From contig JAGMUV010000009.1 in assembly GCA_020744425.1 (NCBI GenBank), forward strand, positions 1,798,001 to 1,862,000: a DNA stretch of 64,000 nucleotides, read 5' to 3'. The DNA comes from Dactylonectria macrodidyma (lineage: Eukaryota; Ascomycota; Sordariomycetes; Hypocreales; Nectriaceae). Each line of letters opens with the position of its first letter. Positions within the stretch are counted from its first letter, which is position 1. The notes beneath the pieces were generated by a model that had not been told where the DNA came from, searched no databases, and saw only the letters and a list, made by a program, of their open reading frames with translations. This document shows positions 36,301-50,105 of the stretch, one piece after another. The position numbers were made by a program, and so were the translations under genes.

Positions 36301-37681
36301 TCCCAATGTGAGTCTTTTTGCCTGTTTCGTATCTCTGCGAGTCTAGACTCCTGTTTGTGTCTCTCGAAGAACGGCCCACGCCCATGTACCCGTTCCTGCG
36401 ACAATGACTCAGGATATGTCCGGCTGCATGCCATCCCAATACTACGTTGTACATACAAAATAAGAGTTGAACACCAATCAGACTAATAGCTAGACTAAGG
36501 GTTGCATGGTTGGCTTTTCGGCAGAGCTCTACACCGAATCCAGAACTGATCAGTAGTTTCAACCTAACCCCGGTTATCACGGTTGCCTCGCGGCCGCCTT
36601 GTGCGGATTCATGCAACCCAGCTTATCGCTCTGTTTCGTTTTCTTGCTTTTGCTTCTAAGAGCAGTGATTATGTCGGCTTGAAAGTGCAATTATGACAAA
36701 TCTGAGCAGTGGCAAGTTACGTGGCCTCACTCTTGCGTCTGAGGCTCGACAATGCCGATCGAATATGTGGGGTTGAGCTCATACGCGGCGTTGCTGTCAT
36801 GCACAACCTTGATATGATACCCGCCGCTGATATCAATACACAGTGTCCTTTTCCTTCTTCATTGCCAATCGTGTTGAGTGTTCGGTTGGCATGGCTGGCG
36901 TCCGCATTGTCTTGTCCTACTTATAGCCACTTGATGTCAGTTGCACTTTGCCCCAAAAATTCGTAGATGCCGGGTTATCCCTCAAAAGGTCATCCCGGAC
37001 GTGTTCTAGTGATAATATTGCATACGGAAATCTTAGTCCACCGGCGTACTGTGGTTGCACATGCTTGATGTCTTTGAAACTATGCCTGGGGTGAGTCCAG
37101 GGTGAGCGACTTGCAGATCAAGGACTCTTTCATATCGTCGACATCCCAGCCAAAAAGGGAGCAGCCAATGAGGGTCCATGATGGGAGTCAGGACAATCCT
37201 CAGCCCTCCAGGCAGCCAAATGGCCCTTTGCACCTTCCCTTGACCAGCACCACTGCACACACAGTAGGGTACCTTATGGATCAAATTGAAGACCGTCTCT
37301 CTCAGCGAAGTAGCTTCATAACTCAACTGTCTATTGATATACTTACCTTGTCCCCCATGGCCCCCCCACTCTTCGCTTTCCCTCCTATTTTTGGCTTTTC
37401 TTCCGTCTTGGGGTGAGCTTGGCGGGACCCCTGTGACGTGACTGTTCAATTCCCGCTGTTGAGAATGGCTCTTTTTTTTCGTTTCCGATTCGTGGCTTTT
37501 GGTATCTTCATTGTGAGGAGTGGGACGACGCGCGTGCTTGGCTGGCTTGTGGTATTAATGGGCAGCTATTGTTGCTAAGTTGTGTAATTTGTCTTTCTCT
37601 TTATATCGGGCATTTCATCAATCGTCCAGAGATGCTATCCCATGTGCCAATACGAATACCCTTGACGCCTTGTTCCCGAGT
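33353..37681. other. 4.3-kb intergenic region before CUL4
   Basis: No well-supported gene. The interval carries the promoter of the orphan gene next to 33353 and the CUL4 3' flank at the right. Inside are a 158-codon plus-strand frame (34154-34630) with a hydrophobic N-terminus, a short direct repeat at 34818-34854, a TACC/TAGG run near 35994-36006, and a pair of facing TACTTCG/TTCGTAC elements near 36153-36175. No transposon relic is apparent. Confidence 0.45.
34818..34854. repeat. Short direct repeat CGATTACACGCCTG
   Basis: The 14-base word at 34841-34854 is repeated at 34818-34835 with four extra bases (AATT duplication) inside it. The two copies are five bases apart. No function is evident. 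Confidence 0.6.
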
Positions 37682-40305
37682 TTAAGCCAGGTATACGTAC
37701 GCGTTTCCTTCCCTCTCTATGTAATCCTTCTCGATTAAACTGCGATTCTGTGTCAGTATTCGTGCAACGATTTGAGTTCATCAAATCGAGACTCACCTCT
37801 CAATTTCCTTCTTGATCGCCGCCGGCTCGACACTCCCTCGCTTCTTGGTTAGGTTAATCACCTCGGCGACTAGCTCCGCGTGTCCCATCGACTTTCGGCT
37901 CTTCATGATCCTGACAATGGCCGCTTGTGTCTCAAACCGCCTATCCTGCACGATCTTCTCATTCATCGCGTTGTTCTCCTCCTTGGTCTCCTTTAGCTGG
38001 ATCTGGTTGATCTTGACGCGATACTTGGGGTCTGTAAAGGTCTTGTTGAATGTGAAGGTGTCCGTTGGCTTGACCTCACGACCCTTCGGATGCTTTGAGA
38101 GCACTCTAGCCTTGCCGCACGCCAAGGACTGCAGGGTGCGGTCAAGATCTCCGCCTTGGAGGCCGGTGCCAGTGGCGATCTGCTCGTACGCCAGGAATTC
38201 ATCAGAAGGCACAGCGTTGAACATCATAAGTACAACCGCTTGGTAGCCTGACACGAGGAGCTCCTTTGCCCCTGACTTAAAGGTGGCTTTTATGGCGCAG
38301 TGAGCAAGCGAATGCTTCCAGGTCAGGACTCGCCCAGTGTGCTTGTTCTTATAGTACTTGTCGAACCGCTCGATCTGCGTGGCTACTTCATCCGGTATGT
38401 TGAGTCTCACATCAGGGTAGGTAGGCCACGCAGCGGCTGAGAGGATCATCACTTGAAGATCCAGGGGCGACCTTCGATCGGCGCTGCCCTGGCACCACTG
38501 CTTGTACGACTCCATCTCGTCCTTGGCGAGCTCCTGGTCCTTGAACATCTGTTCCAGATTATGGGTGAAGTTTGAGCCGCACTCGCCCCGAAGCTTTGTC
38601 AGCATATTTCGTTCCGCATCCTGACTTGCACTTCTCCCCATCAGCAATCGTCGAGCAAGATCCTTTTTGTAAAAGGCCTCGAAGGCATCTTTGCCCTCAA
38701 TAAATCGGAAGAGCTCAAGGGCCTGGTCTAGTTGCCTGTCCAACTCGGCATCCTCGTCGCCTGTGCTCGACTGACCCTGTTTTTCTGCCGCTGCGCGATC
38801 CTTGACATCTGACAAAAGCTCCTTTGGTAGTGTTTTAAGACCGCCCCGGAGTAGCATGTCAATGTACTTGGCCGTCATCTCTCCAATCTTGGACGTTCCT
38901 GTGTTCCAGCATGAAGCAACCTTTCTGTCGTTCATGAATTTGCCAAACGCTTCCCTCATACCCCAGAGGAATTCTTCGTCCTTGCTAAAGGCATCTCGGA
39001 TCATGAGATCCAAGGACCGTCGCAGCTCCAATAAACGAAGGACCATCTCATCACCCCGCGCTTTATCACCTATGATGCCCGCTCCGGTGGCGCGGATGTA
39101 GTCGCCCCAGGGTGCTTTCATTCTCTTTTGGATGTTTGACAGCTTGAGTAAGTCATAGAGCGCCTTCATAGACTCAACTTCTCGGTCCGACAAGAGTTTT
39201 GCTAGACTTCCTCCATTCAATAGCTTTTCAGAATAGTTGTCAATCAGGGTCGCGTGTGCAGAGTCCATTAGTTGTTTCTCCGTTGTGCTATCCAAGTTGA
39301 ATGCAATGCATCGATAGTCTTCTCTGTTGAGGAGCTTCTTGCAGACCAAGATGTACTCCTTGAGGCTCGAGGTGCTCCAAGCTTCTCCGAATTCCGTAAA
39401 GTATGCCTCGGACTGTTGCAAGAACACGCGCTCAAAATTCTTGGTGTACACATTTAGGATGAACAGCATCCGAATCGAGTCTTTGAGGAGAGTCCCATCC
39501 ATCTCGTCGTTTCCTCGTCTGTCATACTCAATCAGTTCACAAATTCCAGCAATGGCTTTGCTCCCAGCAGAGCTCTCGTAAGCAAATAGTTGCGAGGGGA
39601 AGACGGTCCTCCGAAATTGGGTAATAGTCATGTCGTTGATTGAAGGCAGATTCTCTCGGAGGAGATAGGTCCGGTCCAGGAAGCTAAAGGTCGATCGAAT
39701 CAAGACCTAGAATCTCTGTTAGCTAGTAACCTTGACAAACCCACACCGATAAAACGAACTGTTTGGGTGTTCCAGGTCTTCCATTCCGCGAGTACGCTCC
39801 GCAGGGTGTCGATATTCGATATGCCTCCATCCCGCTGGATCCTGGGATGGACAACCCTTTGCAGGTGAACTTCGACTCGATCCTTAAGTAGCTTGTAAAC
39901 CTTGCCAGGATCTCCCTTTCGACACACGTCCTCGACACCTCGATATAGACGCTCCAGCGGCACGTCTGGTTTCCTACCCGCGAAAATGGCCTCCAGTGCC
40001 CCCTCGAGCTCCCTGTCTGTCCGCGCGTAGTACTCGGCCACATGTGCATCGCGGCTCGTCGGGGTACGCAGGTTCTTGATGACGAGCTTCTTGGCGCCGG
40101 CATAGGGCTGGAAGGCCGTCACCCTGGTGAGGTCGATGGTATTCGGGTACTTGCCCCGCGCTCTGGGGGTAGCCATGATGGGCGTGTCGGAGAAGCGGGG
40201 ACGCTTCGCAACGGAGACGGCGGACGGCGAGGAAGTTGACGAGGACGAGTCGAGGCGCGGACGACGCCGGGAGGGTGAAGCCGGAAGAGCCGAGGCGGAT
40301 TGCAT
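37682..40305 (-). CDS. CUL4: Cullin-4, scaffold of CRL4 ubiquitin ligases
   Basis: Scaffold that joins a DDB1-type adaptor to Rbx1 in CRL4 ubiquitin ligases, which act in DNA damage, replication and heterochromatin (Neurospora DIM-5/CUL4/DDB1 complex). Three exons, 40305-39760, 39706-37797 and 37739-37682, with 53- and 57-bp introns, give 837 residues. The N-terminus has two basic clusters (SRRRPRL and AKRPRF), a likely bipartite nuclear signal as in CUL4B. The cullin repeats follow (WNTQTVLIRSTFSFLDRTYLL spans the first splice). The cullin-homology domain begins near 520. The winged-helix end carries the neddylation consensus IVRIMKSRK, with the acceptor Lys at about 784. The last small exon supplies the canonical LIEKDYIERE...YVYLA ending, without which the protein would be truncated. 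Confidence 0.93.
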
Positions 40306-40947
40306 GGAGCAAGGGGTGAAGGGAGTAGTAGCAGAAGCGATAGAGTGTTGGAGGGTTGGAGATTTAGAGCGATCGAGGCCTGGAACAACCTTATTCGAGC
40401 TGTCACGCAGGCCTCGGTTTCACAGGTGATCGACGCGGGTTGCTGGATTCGCGGCCCGGCGACAGGCAAAATGATGACGTCGTATGTCGTTTTTGTCCTG
40501 CTGATTGGTGACAACGGGATGGCTGCACGTAAAGCGAAGAGATTGTCAGTGATGAAGGGATTGGGAGTACGAGTACGCTGGATGCACAAGAGAGGGAGAG
40601 GAAGCTGGGGTGGTTATGTCACTTAGATGGGCAGGCGTTGGCCCGCGATAAGATAACGGAATTTGGTGGAGATTCCTTCCTTCTTAACTCCGGTGCCAGC
40701 TTCCTAGGTAGATATCTTTGCTCCACCATCTATTCTACAATTAGGTATACATATGCCTACAGCACTATTTAGCAGGTGATTAAATCACAAACACACGCCA
40801 GTTTCCGCTAGCCATTACGTTACAGAACCAAATCAAGTGTGACAGGAGTCATTTTTATCGTGCTCCCTCCTCAACCCAGCTTCAGTGCCTACACACATGT
40901 GCCATCGCCAACCGACACGACCAGTTGCTTCAAATCAACCAAGGATT
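40306..40947. other. CUL4 promoter and TEL1 3' flank
   Basis: A 640-bp spacer between two minus-strand genes; CUL4 promoter and leader lie next to 40306, TEL1 3' UTR next to 40947. A CCTAGGTAG element occurs near 40703. No gene seen. Confidence 0.45.
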
Positions 40948-43900
40948 CTACGCATACGCAGCCCATCCTGTATTCATTCTATGTTAGTCACTGGCACGCA
41001 AAGAAGCTACAATTCAACTTACCAGAATACAACACTGCAAGGTTTCGTTCATCCGTTGCTTGGTTGATCAAATCATTGACCGTCGCTGTCACGCTCAGGG
41101 TCTTGGACAGCTTCTTCCTCACAATTTCCAAGGCTCGGTCTGCCTCAGACGGCTCGTTGACATGACCAGCCGTCTTCTTGCCTTTCTTCGTCTCCGCATC
41201 ACTCTGCTCGCCGTCATCCATTGTGCCGTCGTCGTTTTGTCGTGCTTTCTGGAGCTTTGCCAGTCGCAATGGAGAAATCGACCAAGTGTATAAGGGATCG
41301 TAGCGCAACACATCCAAGATCGTCATGATCGAGTATTGCTCTTCTCGCAAAGCATCCAGCGTAAACTCACAGCAACGACGGAACACTCCTTCAGTCTTGG
41401 TGATTCCCATACCATCGACGATATCTCTGGTGAGTCGGAACGGTACCAGCTCTGGTACTGGCAAGATTCGTCCAGCCTCGAAAGCAACACCAAGATCAAT
41501 ATGCACAACCTCGCCTGTCTTTGTATCGAGCAAGATGTTGTGCCCGTGTCTATCGCCAAGACCTAGGACATGGCCTAGCATCGATATCGCTGCTGTGCTT
41601 CTCGTGTATGCCAACCGCTTGACAAACCAGTCATCGGGATCCACAAAGTTTTCCATGAAGAAGTATCGCATCACTGGGTGAAATTTTTCTGTGACCTTGC
41701 GATATGCGCTCATTCGGGTCTCCACCGTCCGGCTTTGTACATTATAAATCTCCTTCCGGCACTGCGCGCCCTTGAGATCCTTGGGGTAGTATCTTTCGTG
41801 TGCAGGCATGAGGAATTCGTGCAATGGAATTGTCTTTGGGACGAATTCAATCAACCCAGAGGACGCGGTAAGCGGCAGGACTTTGTAGGTTCTAATCCCA
41901 AGGTTGCGTTGTTGAGTGGTTCTGTGAAGCTTCAAAACCGACGAGACAGCCGAAAACACCTGTTCCATGATGGCGTCTTGTCGAAGGTCATCATGTCCTC
42001 CCTTTACCAACTGCTTATAACGCACGCCGTCACTGCCCAGGGCAGTTATAATTTTCGGTGCGCTCACACCAGAGGCAATTGACATTGCGGGCTCTAGTCT
42101 GGATATGGTCGGAACTGTTGAGTAGTCTTTCGTGGCCGAGAGCTCAATGTGCATTGTCGGAGAAGGGATCTTGTATCTTGCCAGGCAGTTGACCAGATTG
42201 TGGCCGGCCGAGGAGTCCTTCAGTGGAATCTTTGCTCCGGATTTGTACTTGTTAGGGTTCCTATCCATTGCGAGGCCGTGATAGTATTTGCTGGTCTTGT
42301 CAATAGAGAGCCAGATATCTGCGACCGATTTTGTTGACGCAAGTCGGTGTGCAATTCGATCAGTCGCCTTGACACGCCTGACTGCTACCTCGTCCTTCTG
42401 TTGAGCCTTGGCCTTGGTGCCGGACCAGATTTGGTACATCCCATGGTATGGATGGTCTACGCAGATGTTGTAGACCAACTCCATCAGCAACTGCTGGAAA
42501 GCATTGTCTTGGTCTTGGAGTCTTGAGGTGAGCTGGTTCGCGAGGCCGGCGAATTTCCTTGTTGGCACCTGTGAGAGATGGCGCTTCACTGCCATGTTTG
42601 TCGTCTCCTCTGCCGATCTCTCAAGCCACAGGGCTGTAAAGCGCAAAGCATCGTTGTTGTGCTTGTCGGAGGCGATGAGAGACAGCAGGTAATTCTCCAA
42701 GCTCAAGCGTACAAATTCGCTACGTGTCTGCTCGACTCTGCGTAACTCCTGTTCGTCCAGATCAAGCCACTGCTTTTCCTTGTTCAGAACATGCGAGTAG
42801 CGGGCCTTGAGTTGTGTATCCCTTGTACTAGATACCAAGGCTTTCAACTCCAACACCTCATCACCCTTGGCCTTTTTCAGATTCTGAAGCCGGGTGAGGT
42901 CCTCCAATCCGTCTGAGTCCAGAAGTTGCTGATCGCAGAACGTGGCAAATTGGTGGAATACCAAGCCTGCTTCGCGGCCTTCGCCCTTCCCCTTGAGTTC
43001 TTTGAGGGCTGGCTCCAGGTACTTCTTTTGGATATCTTGAGGCTTCTCAAGCCGTGCAACGGAGACCTGAAAACCAATCTTGGAGAGCAGGTCCGACCGA
43101 CTAACAGGGATGGTCTGCCTTCTGAGAGATGCATCTTTTTCAATTCCCTGAAGCATCCGGATCGACGTGCTCATTTCTCCGTAGTCCCAGAGTGAGTTGG
43201 CTGCTTCAATCTGAATGGCGGCATCAACGTGCAGGTCCAAGTCCGCGCAAGGTGCGATGAGGTTCGTGAGGGCAGTCGAGATATTGAGACTCTCTTGGGT
43301 CGCTTGGTGATAGCGGTAGATTCCTGAGGCAGTGATCATCGATTCTACCTCCATTTGTCTAGCCACCGCAGTCGATAACTTGATGTTGGCTTGGAGAGCG
43401 ATTCGTTGACTGACCATGCTCATTGCAGTTCCACGACAAGACAAAATCTGACTCACACTGTCATATCTATGAAAGGTTAGCACGTCGACAAAACTATCAC
43501 CTGTTTCAACCACTCACAATCCACTTCTCATCCATTCACTCCGACTTTTGAACTTCGTTAGAAGGCTTGCCATCTCTGCGGAGTCGGAAACTCCAAGAAC
43601 ATCATCAAGTTCTGCCAAAGAAGCCAAGGCACCAAGCCGCTTTCTGAGAGCAGTGGCATTAAGACCATGTGCCTTTAGGCTACTCATTGTGCGGCTAAAA
43701 CCGTCGTGGACTGCTGATCTGACGAAGGTGACGTCAGTTGCTTGGTGGATGCTCTGGTAGGCTTTGTAGACGGTAACGGCGTGGTTATCACTTGCTGGAG
43801 CAGGTAGATTCCAGATTTCTAACTTCCGTGCTGTGCTGAATGTGCTCTCCAAGGATTCAGGAGTCGCCTCAAGGGTCTGCTGTGTTAGAAGAAGCGAGTT

Positions 43901-46900
43901 CGACAGACCAGACAGACCAAGTGTGCCCAACACCTTGACCAAGGACTGCCCATCAGACTCGGACATTGGGTTTTTGAGGCGGATGTTGCTGTCATATTGA
44001 GCCCCTCGAAAAGCTAGACTCTTCGATCCATCATTCTCGTATTCCACGCGAGCCAAGACTTTCGAAAGGCTCGCCTCCTCTGGCAAGCCGTAGTAGGCAT
44101 CGGGATCATCAATGTTTTCAAATATCGTAAGTAAAGTGTCGCTGATGTCTGTCTCCCTGATTGCAGAAGAGCGTCTCGAAGACCGAGAGCTTTCGGAAGA
44201 AACGAGCTCTGCAAACAGTAACGCCGTCTTGTGCATGCCGCATCGTGAGGCCGATGCTGAAACTAGACCGTAGTCAACTTCCAACCAGTTCAATCTGTCA
44301 GCGATCGATGTCTCTTTAGGGTACTCTTGCGTCCTTAGATACAAAAGAGTATTGATCAGCAGTTTCTGATTATCTTTGGCAGCTGGAGTTTTGGATTGGA
44401 GCCAGTCCTTCAAAGCCCCAGACAAAGTTCGCTTCAAGGCCTGCTGCTGGTTCAGCTGAAAGTAAAGAACGAGATGTATCACAAAGGGAAAGGCATCCTC
44501 TGCGAAGTCCTCTACTTTAGCGAGGATGGGTGATAAGACAGAGAGGATAGTAGAGTCAGGCACAGACTGAGCTAGATGGGCACTCAACTGTGGAAGCCAG
44601 TGTTTTGACGTTATGTCTTCCGTCCACACGTCCCGGTCGTTCACGGTTGATACCGCTGTTCCTTGGTCTGATGGCGGGGACGTGTATGCACCCCACTGAG
44701 ACGTGAGTAGAAGAGACTCGGAGAGGCTTCTTTGGCAGGCTACTATCAGTGGCTCGTCTTCTTGCACCGCCGCCTGGGAGACTGCCGTTCTCAGGGCAGC
44801 CTCTGCAAGACCTGCAGTCGAAGAATCCGGGTTCGAAGTCAATTCCTGAAGCAGATACAAGAGGCCCATTTCTGACCCGTTAGGTCCGGGAGCCATCTTG
44901 TGGTACTGGGCCAGATGTGATTCGCGCAGGATGCCTGTTGGGATTTCACCAGAGGCCGAGAAAGAACGCCCAACGACCCGGCCGGCCCATGACAGATACT
45001 CATCGCTCAAATTCTGGGCGTTGCAGCTCTTCCAAATGGCGGTGGCATAATTCGTTGCATCCTTGTCGGTTTCGATAATATCGTCCCTGCTTGACACTGG
45101 GATACTGAAGTCCCCGCAAAGGAGTCCAAGGGCAAGCTGACGAGATGGATCATCGAGAAGCTGATGATCCGAGTTCCCATCTTCCAGAACGTCGAGTAAA
45201 AGCTTGCTCTCAAAGGTGCCACGTTCAGCATTGCCAGAAGACCGAATGCGGGCTGCTGATTGAGTAATAGATTTGAAGGCTTTACCTTGATCAGCCGATT
45301 TGAAACTCGGCGAGTCATAGTTTTCCAGGTACTTTCCGAGCCATCCATGAAACTTCTGTGCTTTGCTCATTGTAGCCTTGAACATGCTCTCTTGAGTTGT
45401 GCTTGCTTGGCTCGACTCAAGAAAGACTCTCAGAGAGGCCAAGGCCGATAAAGCATACCCAGCTAGGAAGCGTGGGGTGTTGATCAAATGCTGGGATCCT
45501 TCAGCAAGAAGGTACTGGCTGATCCCCAGAGCATCATCAGCGCATTCTGAGTCTACAATGAATTTGCGGACAGAGTTCAACAGCATTTCGAGGGGGTACG
45601 ACTCGAGAACAGCAGGTCCGGCAAGTGAAATCAAAAACCTCACTTTCCGTAGGACAGCACAGGCATGCAAGGGTCCCAGGGCAGGGTGGACTGTATTGAA
45701 AAGCTTTCGGGCAACCGACACCACCAGGGCTGGCGTCCAAAGTTCGTGGAATTGAAACTCTGTAGTTTGGCAGAGGCGGTTGAGTCCGCGGATAAGATGT
45801 CTTGCTTTGAACATTGGCTGTTGGTTAGCTGGAAGATCTGTTGGGGAATGAGCAATTCCTGTGATCTTTTCCATGATCATTCTTGCGCAATCCAGGTTGG
45901 GATATCTTGCGAATATCATCTCCGCCGAATTATCCTGGTCAATCAGATCGAAATATAGAGCCACGATGTCAACGAAATTGATATATATCGCTTCGACGTA
46001 GCTCTTATTGCCAAGAAGTTTCTTGATGTGCTCCACGCCCCTCCCTTTGTCAGCGCCGCCCTTTGCATCTCCAAATATCATGCTGTAGGCAACTGTTGTA
46101 GTGAAGTTCTGGCGTACAAGCTCGCGTTCGGTCGTCCCCAGCAGGCGGGCAAGCTCAGTGGAGGTTTCATCTTGACCGCGCATGACTGTCAGGCCGATGG
46201 CTTCAGCTTGGGCGTACCGAAGAAGGTCAGGCAAACTGTCGAACCCGAATATGGAAAATGGTATATCCTCGATGGAGTCGCCCTCGAGCCATGTATATAA
46301 GAGCTGACGAGAGAAGAGGCGAAAGAGCGCCTTTGGCGACTCTAGATGCAGTGTGCGAGACACTTCATCCAAGCAACGGGTTGCGTATTCTGCAGAGTTG
46401 GTGATTTTGCCAGGCGTTTCAAAGATGTGGTAGGTACATCTGCGAAGGAGAGTTGGCCATCGACACGCCAGTCGGGACAAAACCAGCAATCGAAAAGCTA
46501 TGCCAGTAGTATCCCTAGGATCCCTAGGCAAGCTGCCCAGCACATCCACAAAGACCCCGTCATGCAGCGTGAGGATAAAGAGATCGAAAAAGTCAGCAAT
46601 GTTCTCGGCGATTGCATATTTGACAACCATCGGGCCATTCTGGAGGATCTGTAGTAGCGTAGTTCGGCAAGAGTCGATCCCCAGGTCCTTTCCATAATCC
46701 GAGTCCGCCCGGAGAAGAGTGAATAAGAGTTTCGCCATTGAGATCTGAGCGTTTGGTGAAAAGATGTTCGACGTCAAGCAGACCTTGACAAAGTGATTGT
46801 ACAAATCCCCAACGCTATCTGCGAGATCCTGTTTGTCGTTGAGCCAAACCCGGTGAAGCCCGTCAATAACATCAATGCAGATACTCAATGCCACCTCGCA

Positions 46901-49900
46901 GCACTGGTAGTCCAACCGACTTACGAGTTCACCCATTCTCTGAACAATGCCCGAAGCACTGTGGGGAGTGACAACCAGGTCAGAGGTGAATAGCTCCACC
47001 AGGAGTTTTTGGCACATCAATAGCTCGTCATCCGCTAAACTCAAGAGAAAATCAACGTAATGATCAGGTATATGACCAACTTGGCTGACGTCTTCGTCGA
47101 TCATGAAGAAAAGGCGCAATCGGGTCTTGGTGTCGATGTAAAAAGCACGAGGATCCATGGACATCTGAGCGTTCAATCGCGGGATCGTGCCAGAACTAGA
47201 CGTAGAGCTCGTTCTGCTACTTTGCGAGTCAAATTCGTCATCGAGGTCCATCAAATCCACGCGGTCCCCAGATGCATTTTGAGTCGTCTTTTGTTCGATC
47301 ATGTCCCATATTTTGGCCAACAAATGTAGAAGCCCAATATCATCAGTGTGCATCCTGTTCAAGCTGGTGGTGCTAAGATCAGGCAACAAAGGTCGGATCG
47401 TTCGAAGAATCAACTCAATGAAGGCGGGTGGTTCAACAGAGTCCATCGCGACACCCAAACTCTTCTTAACAATATCCATTATCGTTGACTCGACAGATGA
47501 TGACTGTGTCGAATTGAGGTCGCCAATCTGAGGCAGGAGCATTGTCCCGATCAAGGAAGCTGAGAGGAGGCTCTGAAACCGATCAAATGAAATTTGAATG
47601 CCTCCTTCGTTGGTCCTCTTGGCCCAAGAAATGCAGAGCTCGGCTAATTCCCCAAGTTTGGGATAAAATAGCTCCAAAATGAGTTTCTTCGAGGCATAGA
47701 CAGTGCTGGGATCGACAATTGGTATTAATGTATTAGTTTGTAGGAAATCATAAGATCCCTCACTCGGCTTCTTCTGTTGTCCATCCTTGAGCAAGAGAGC
47801 ATATCGACTGAATGGCTCGATTTCTCGAGAGGACTTCCAGGTCTCTCCGAGTGTGCCTCCTGAGACAATGTCTTGGTGAGGCACTGCGGTTAGAGGCTGG
47901 GTTCCGCAGCATGCGCGTAGCAAATTCACAAGATCAAGAGGCTCTACATGGATTGAATGATAGGAAGCATAATTTGCTTCGCCTGAGCGAGGGTTAGCCG
48001 TGGTCAACGAAAAATGGCGATGCACTTACCTGGGTTCCAACGAAGGAAAATCCATCTGACGATATGGTTACACGTGCTCTGACTTGCGCTCGGGATTCTA
48101 GAATTGCGAATATGCAACACTTGGAGCATCAGTGCGATTGAGGCGTCACACAAAGCCCCCGGGCCGTTGACATCCGCTGTTGTTACAATATTGTTGATGT
48201 CCTCCGAGATTAAATGGTATGGCAGAACATCTACCTCGAGCAAGGCATGTAACAAAACGCAGGCAGACCTGCTCGTCCCTGGCAAGCCGATAGACCGCGT
48301 TGCTAAATACCACAACTGTCTCCAGGTATCCCCTTGATCACGGTAGTGTTCGGGGAATAATGCACAACTAGAAAGAGTCAGGCGCCATGGCAAAACGACA
48401 TCAAAGGGTAGGAAATACCTAGCACATGCAACAAGAGCCCAGGAAGCGGTGATGGAGTTTTTGTCGCCAGCCAGTGTGGCAAGATCCGGCAAGAGGTCGA
48501 TCATCTCATCGCGCCCGAATGACTCGGTAGCAAGCATGAATGGCACAACTTGCAGAGCGGTTCGCCGTATTGCAATGTCCACCGACTTCAGTTTGAGCCT
48601 CACACGGCTTGAATCCTGACGCAGGCGACGTCGTTTACGCGGCTGTTCCTGGGTGACGGGAATAGCCCCTGTCCTCTGTTCGCGAGACACAACCATGATG
48701 CGCTCTAAGAACCCTAGATTCTCTACCAATGCCCAGTGGCTTTCCCCATACAAGTTATGTGGGCGGAGGCCAAATTGTGACAAATGAGGGTAGTATGGGG
48801 GAAGGTTAGATCGCGAGAAGGTAACATCGCTTAATTGCAGACGAAACGCTTCGCCACGCTTTGAGTATTCGATCCAGAGGTTTTCTGCCAAATCTTCAAC
48901 TTCTCTGTGAACGGTATCATCAGAAGAATGGAGGGCCAAATGTTCAATGTGGAGGCGAGTGACAAAGATACATTTGGATATCTCGATTCTGAGCGCCCTG
49001 ATAACTTCGTCTTGCGATACTTTCTCAGATCTCCACCAGTAGCTCATCAATGGCAAGAGGCCTCGAGCCAAAGTGCTCGCATGTATCAAATCATCCGCAT
49101 GGGTAGATGAGAAGATGACATTGATGATGGAAAACCCCAGGGTCTGTACTGAACCAAGGCTCAACTGCTTCATTCCCAGAACTCGGAGAACAACTCGAGC
49201 AATGTCCCCGGACCGTCGCAGTATAGGCGCGTTGGCTGCCATAACCAAATGAAACAAGCCTTCAAGGACATCCTTGAGAGGACCACCCTCTCCATGCCCA
49301 ATACGCTTCTGGCTCTGGGTTGAGGGGGTTGAACGGCCTATTGAACGGCCAATAGTTGAGCCAGGGGCTGGAGACGACCGCGACAATATCGGGAGGGAGT
49401 TTTCTCCATCATCAGGAAGGATGTGAATTGCAACGTCAAGGAAGAAGTCAACGCAAATCTCCCAGGCTAGGCCATCTTTTCGAGACAAGAGTTCAACGTG
49501 AGCTTGTCTAGAGAGCACCTCGGTCAAGGCCTTGACGTAATCTTGCAGTAACGGTGGCACAAAGTCTTCATTTGGGCCCGGCAGGACTTGGGTGATGTGA
49601 TCGATAATTGCAAGTAACGTCTTTCGTCCCAATTTCGCGACGCTACGTCCAGCCGCCATCCTCACAGCTGCAGCACATTTCGATAGCCTTGACGCAGCGG
49701 CGTTCGCTGTGGCTTGGGACTTGCGCTTGTCGTAGTAGTTTGGCTTCTCACGCAAGACAAAGCTGAAGATCGCTTCAAAAATCTCATGATAGCTTTTATC
49801 GCCAAGATCCGAGCTAAACCAAGATCAGAAAATGGAAGCCTGGCTGAGTACTGGCATAAAAAAACTCACAGGTTGGCAGAGCGGTGACGTGGGTTGAGAA

Positions 49901-50105
49901 GATGTGCCAACTCTGCATCATGTTAAACCAATGAAGACTTTGCAGCTTAGAAGTAAGAACCTACCGTCAACGGCCTTCTCTCGGTCCTTGAGAGATCCGG
50001 ATTTGACATCACCTAAGACAATGTCAACGCTAGCACCACACAGAGCAGGGACAGAAGTAACAGACGCGCCAGATTCATCACGTTCGATTTGTGAGAGGAC
50101 GCCAT
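40948..50105 (-). CDS. TEL1: Serine/threonine kinase Tel1 (ATM orthologue)
   Basis: PI3K-like kinase that senses DNA double-strand breaks with Mre11-Rad50-Xrs2/Nbs1 and maintains telomeres. My seven-exon model (50105-50066, 50012-49965, 49912-49870, 49813-48030, 47982-43518, 43466-41023, 40967-40948) gives 2,947 residues, normal for fungal Tel1. The second and third exons rebuild the N-terminal TAN-like region (DREKAVDELAHLLNPR). A long HEAT/FAT superhelix fills the middle. The kinase domain holds GDRHGHNILLD and HIDLGVAF near 2760-2795. The small last exon restores the FATC ending LAVLYSGWAAYA. Introns 2-6 are firm. The 5' end is less sure: the ATG at 50105 is out of frame with the body unless a 53-bp intron with a weak GTCTGT donor is removed. 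Confidence 0.93.
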
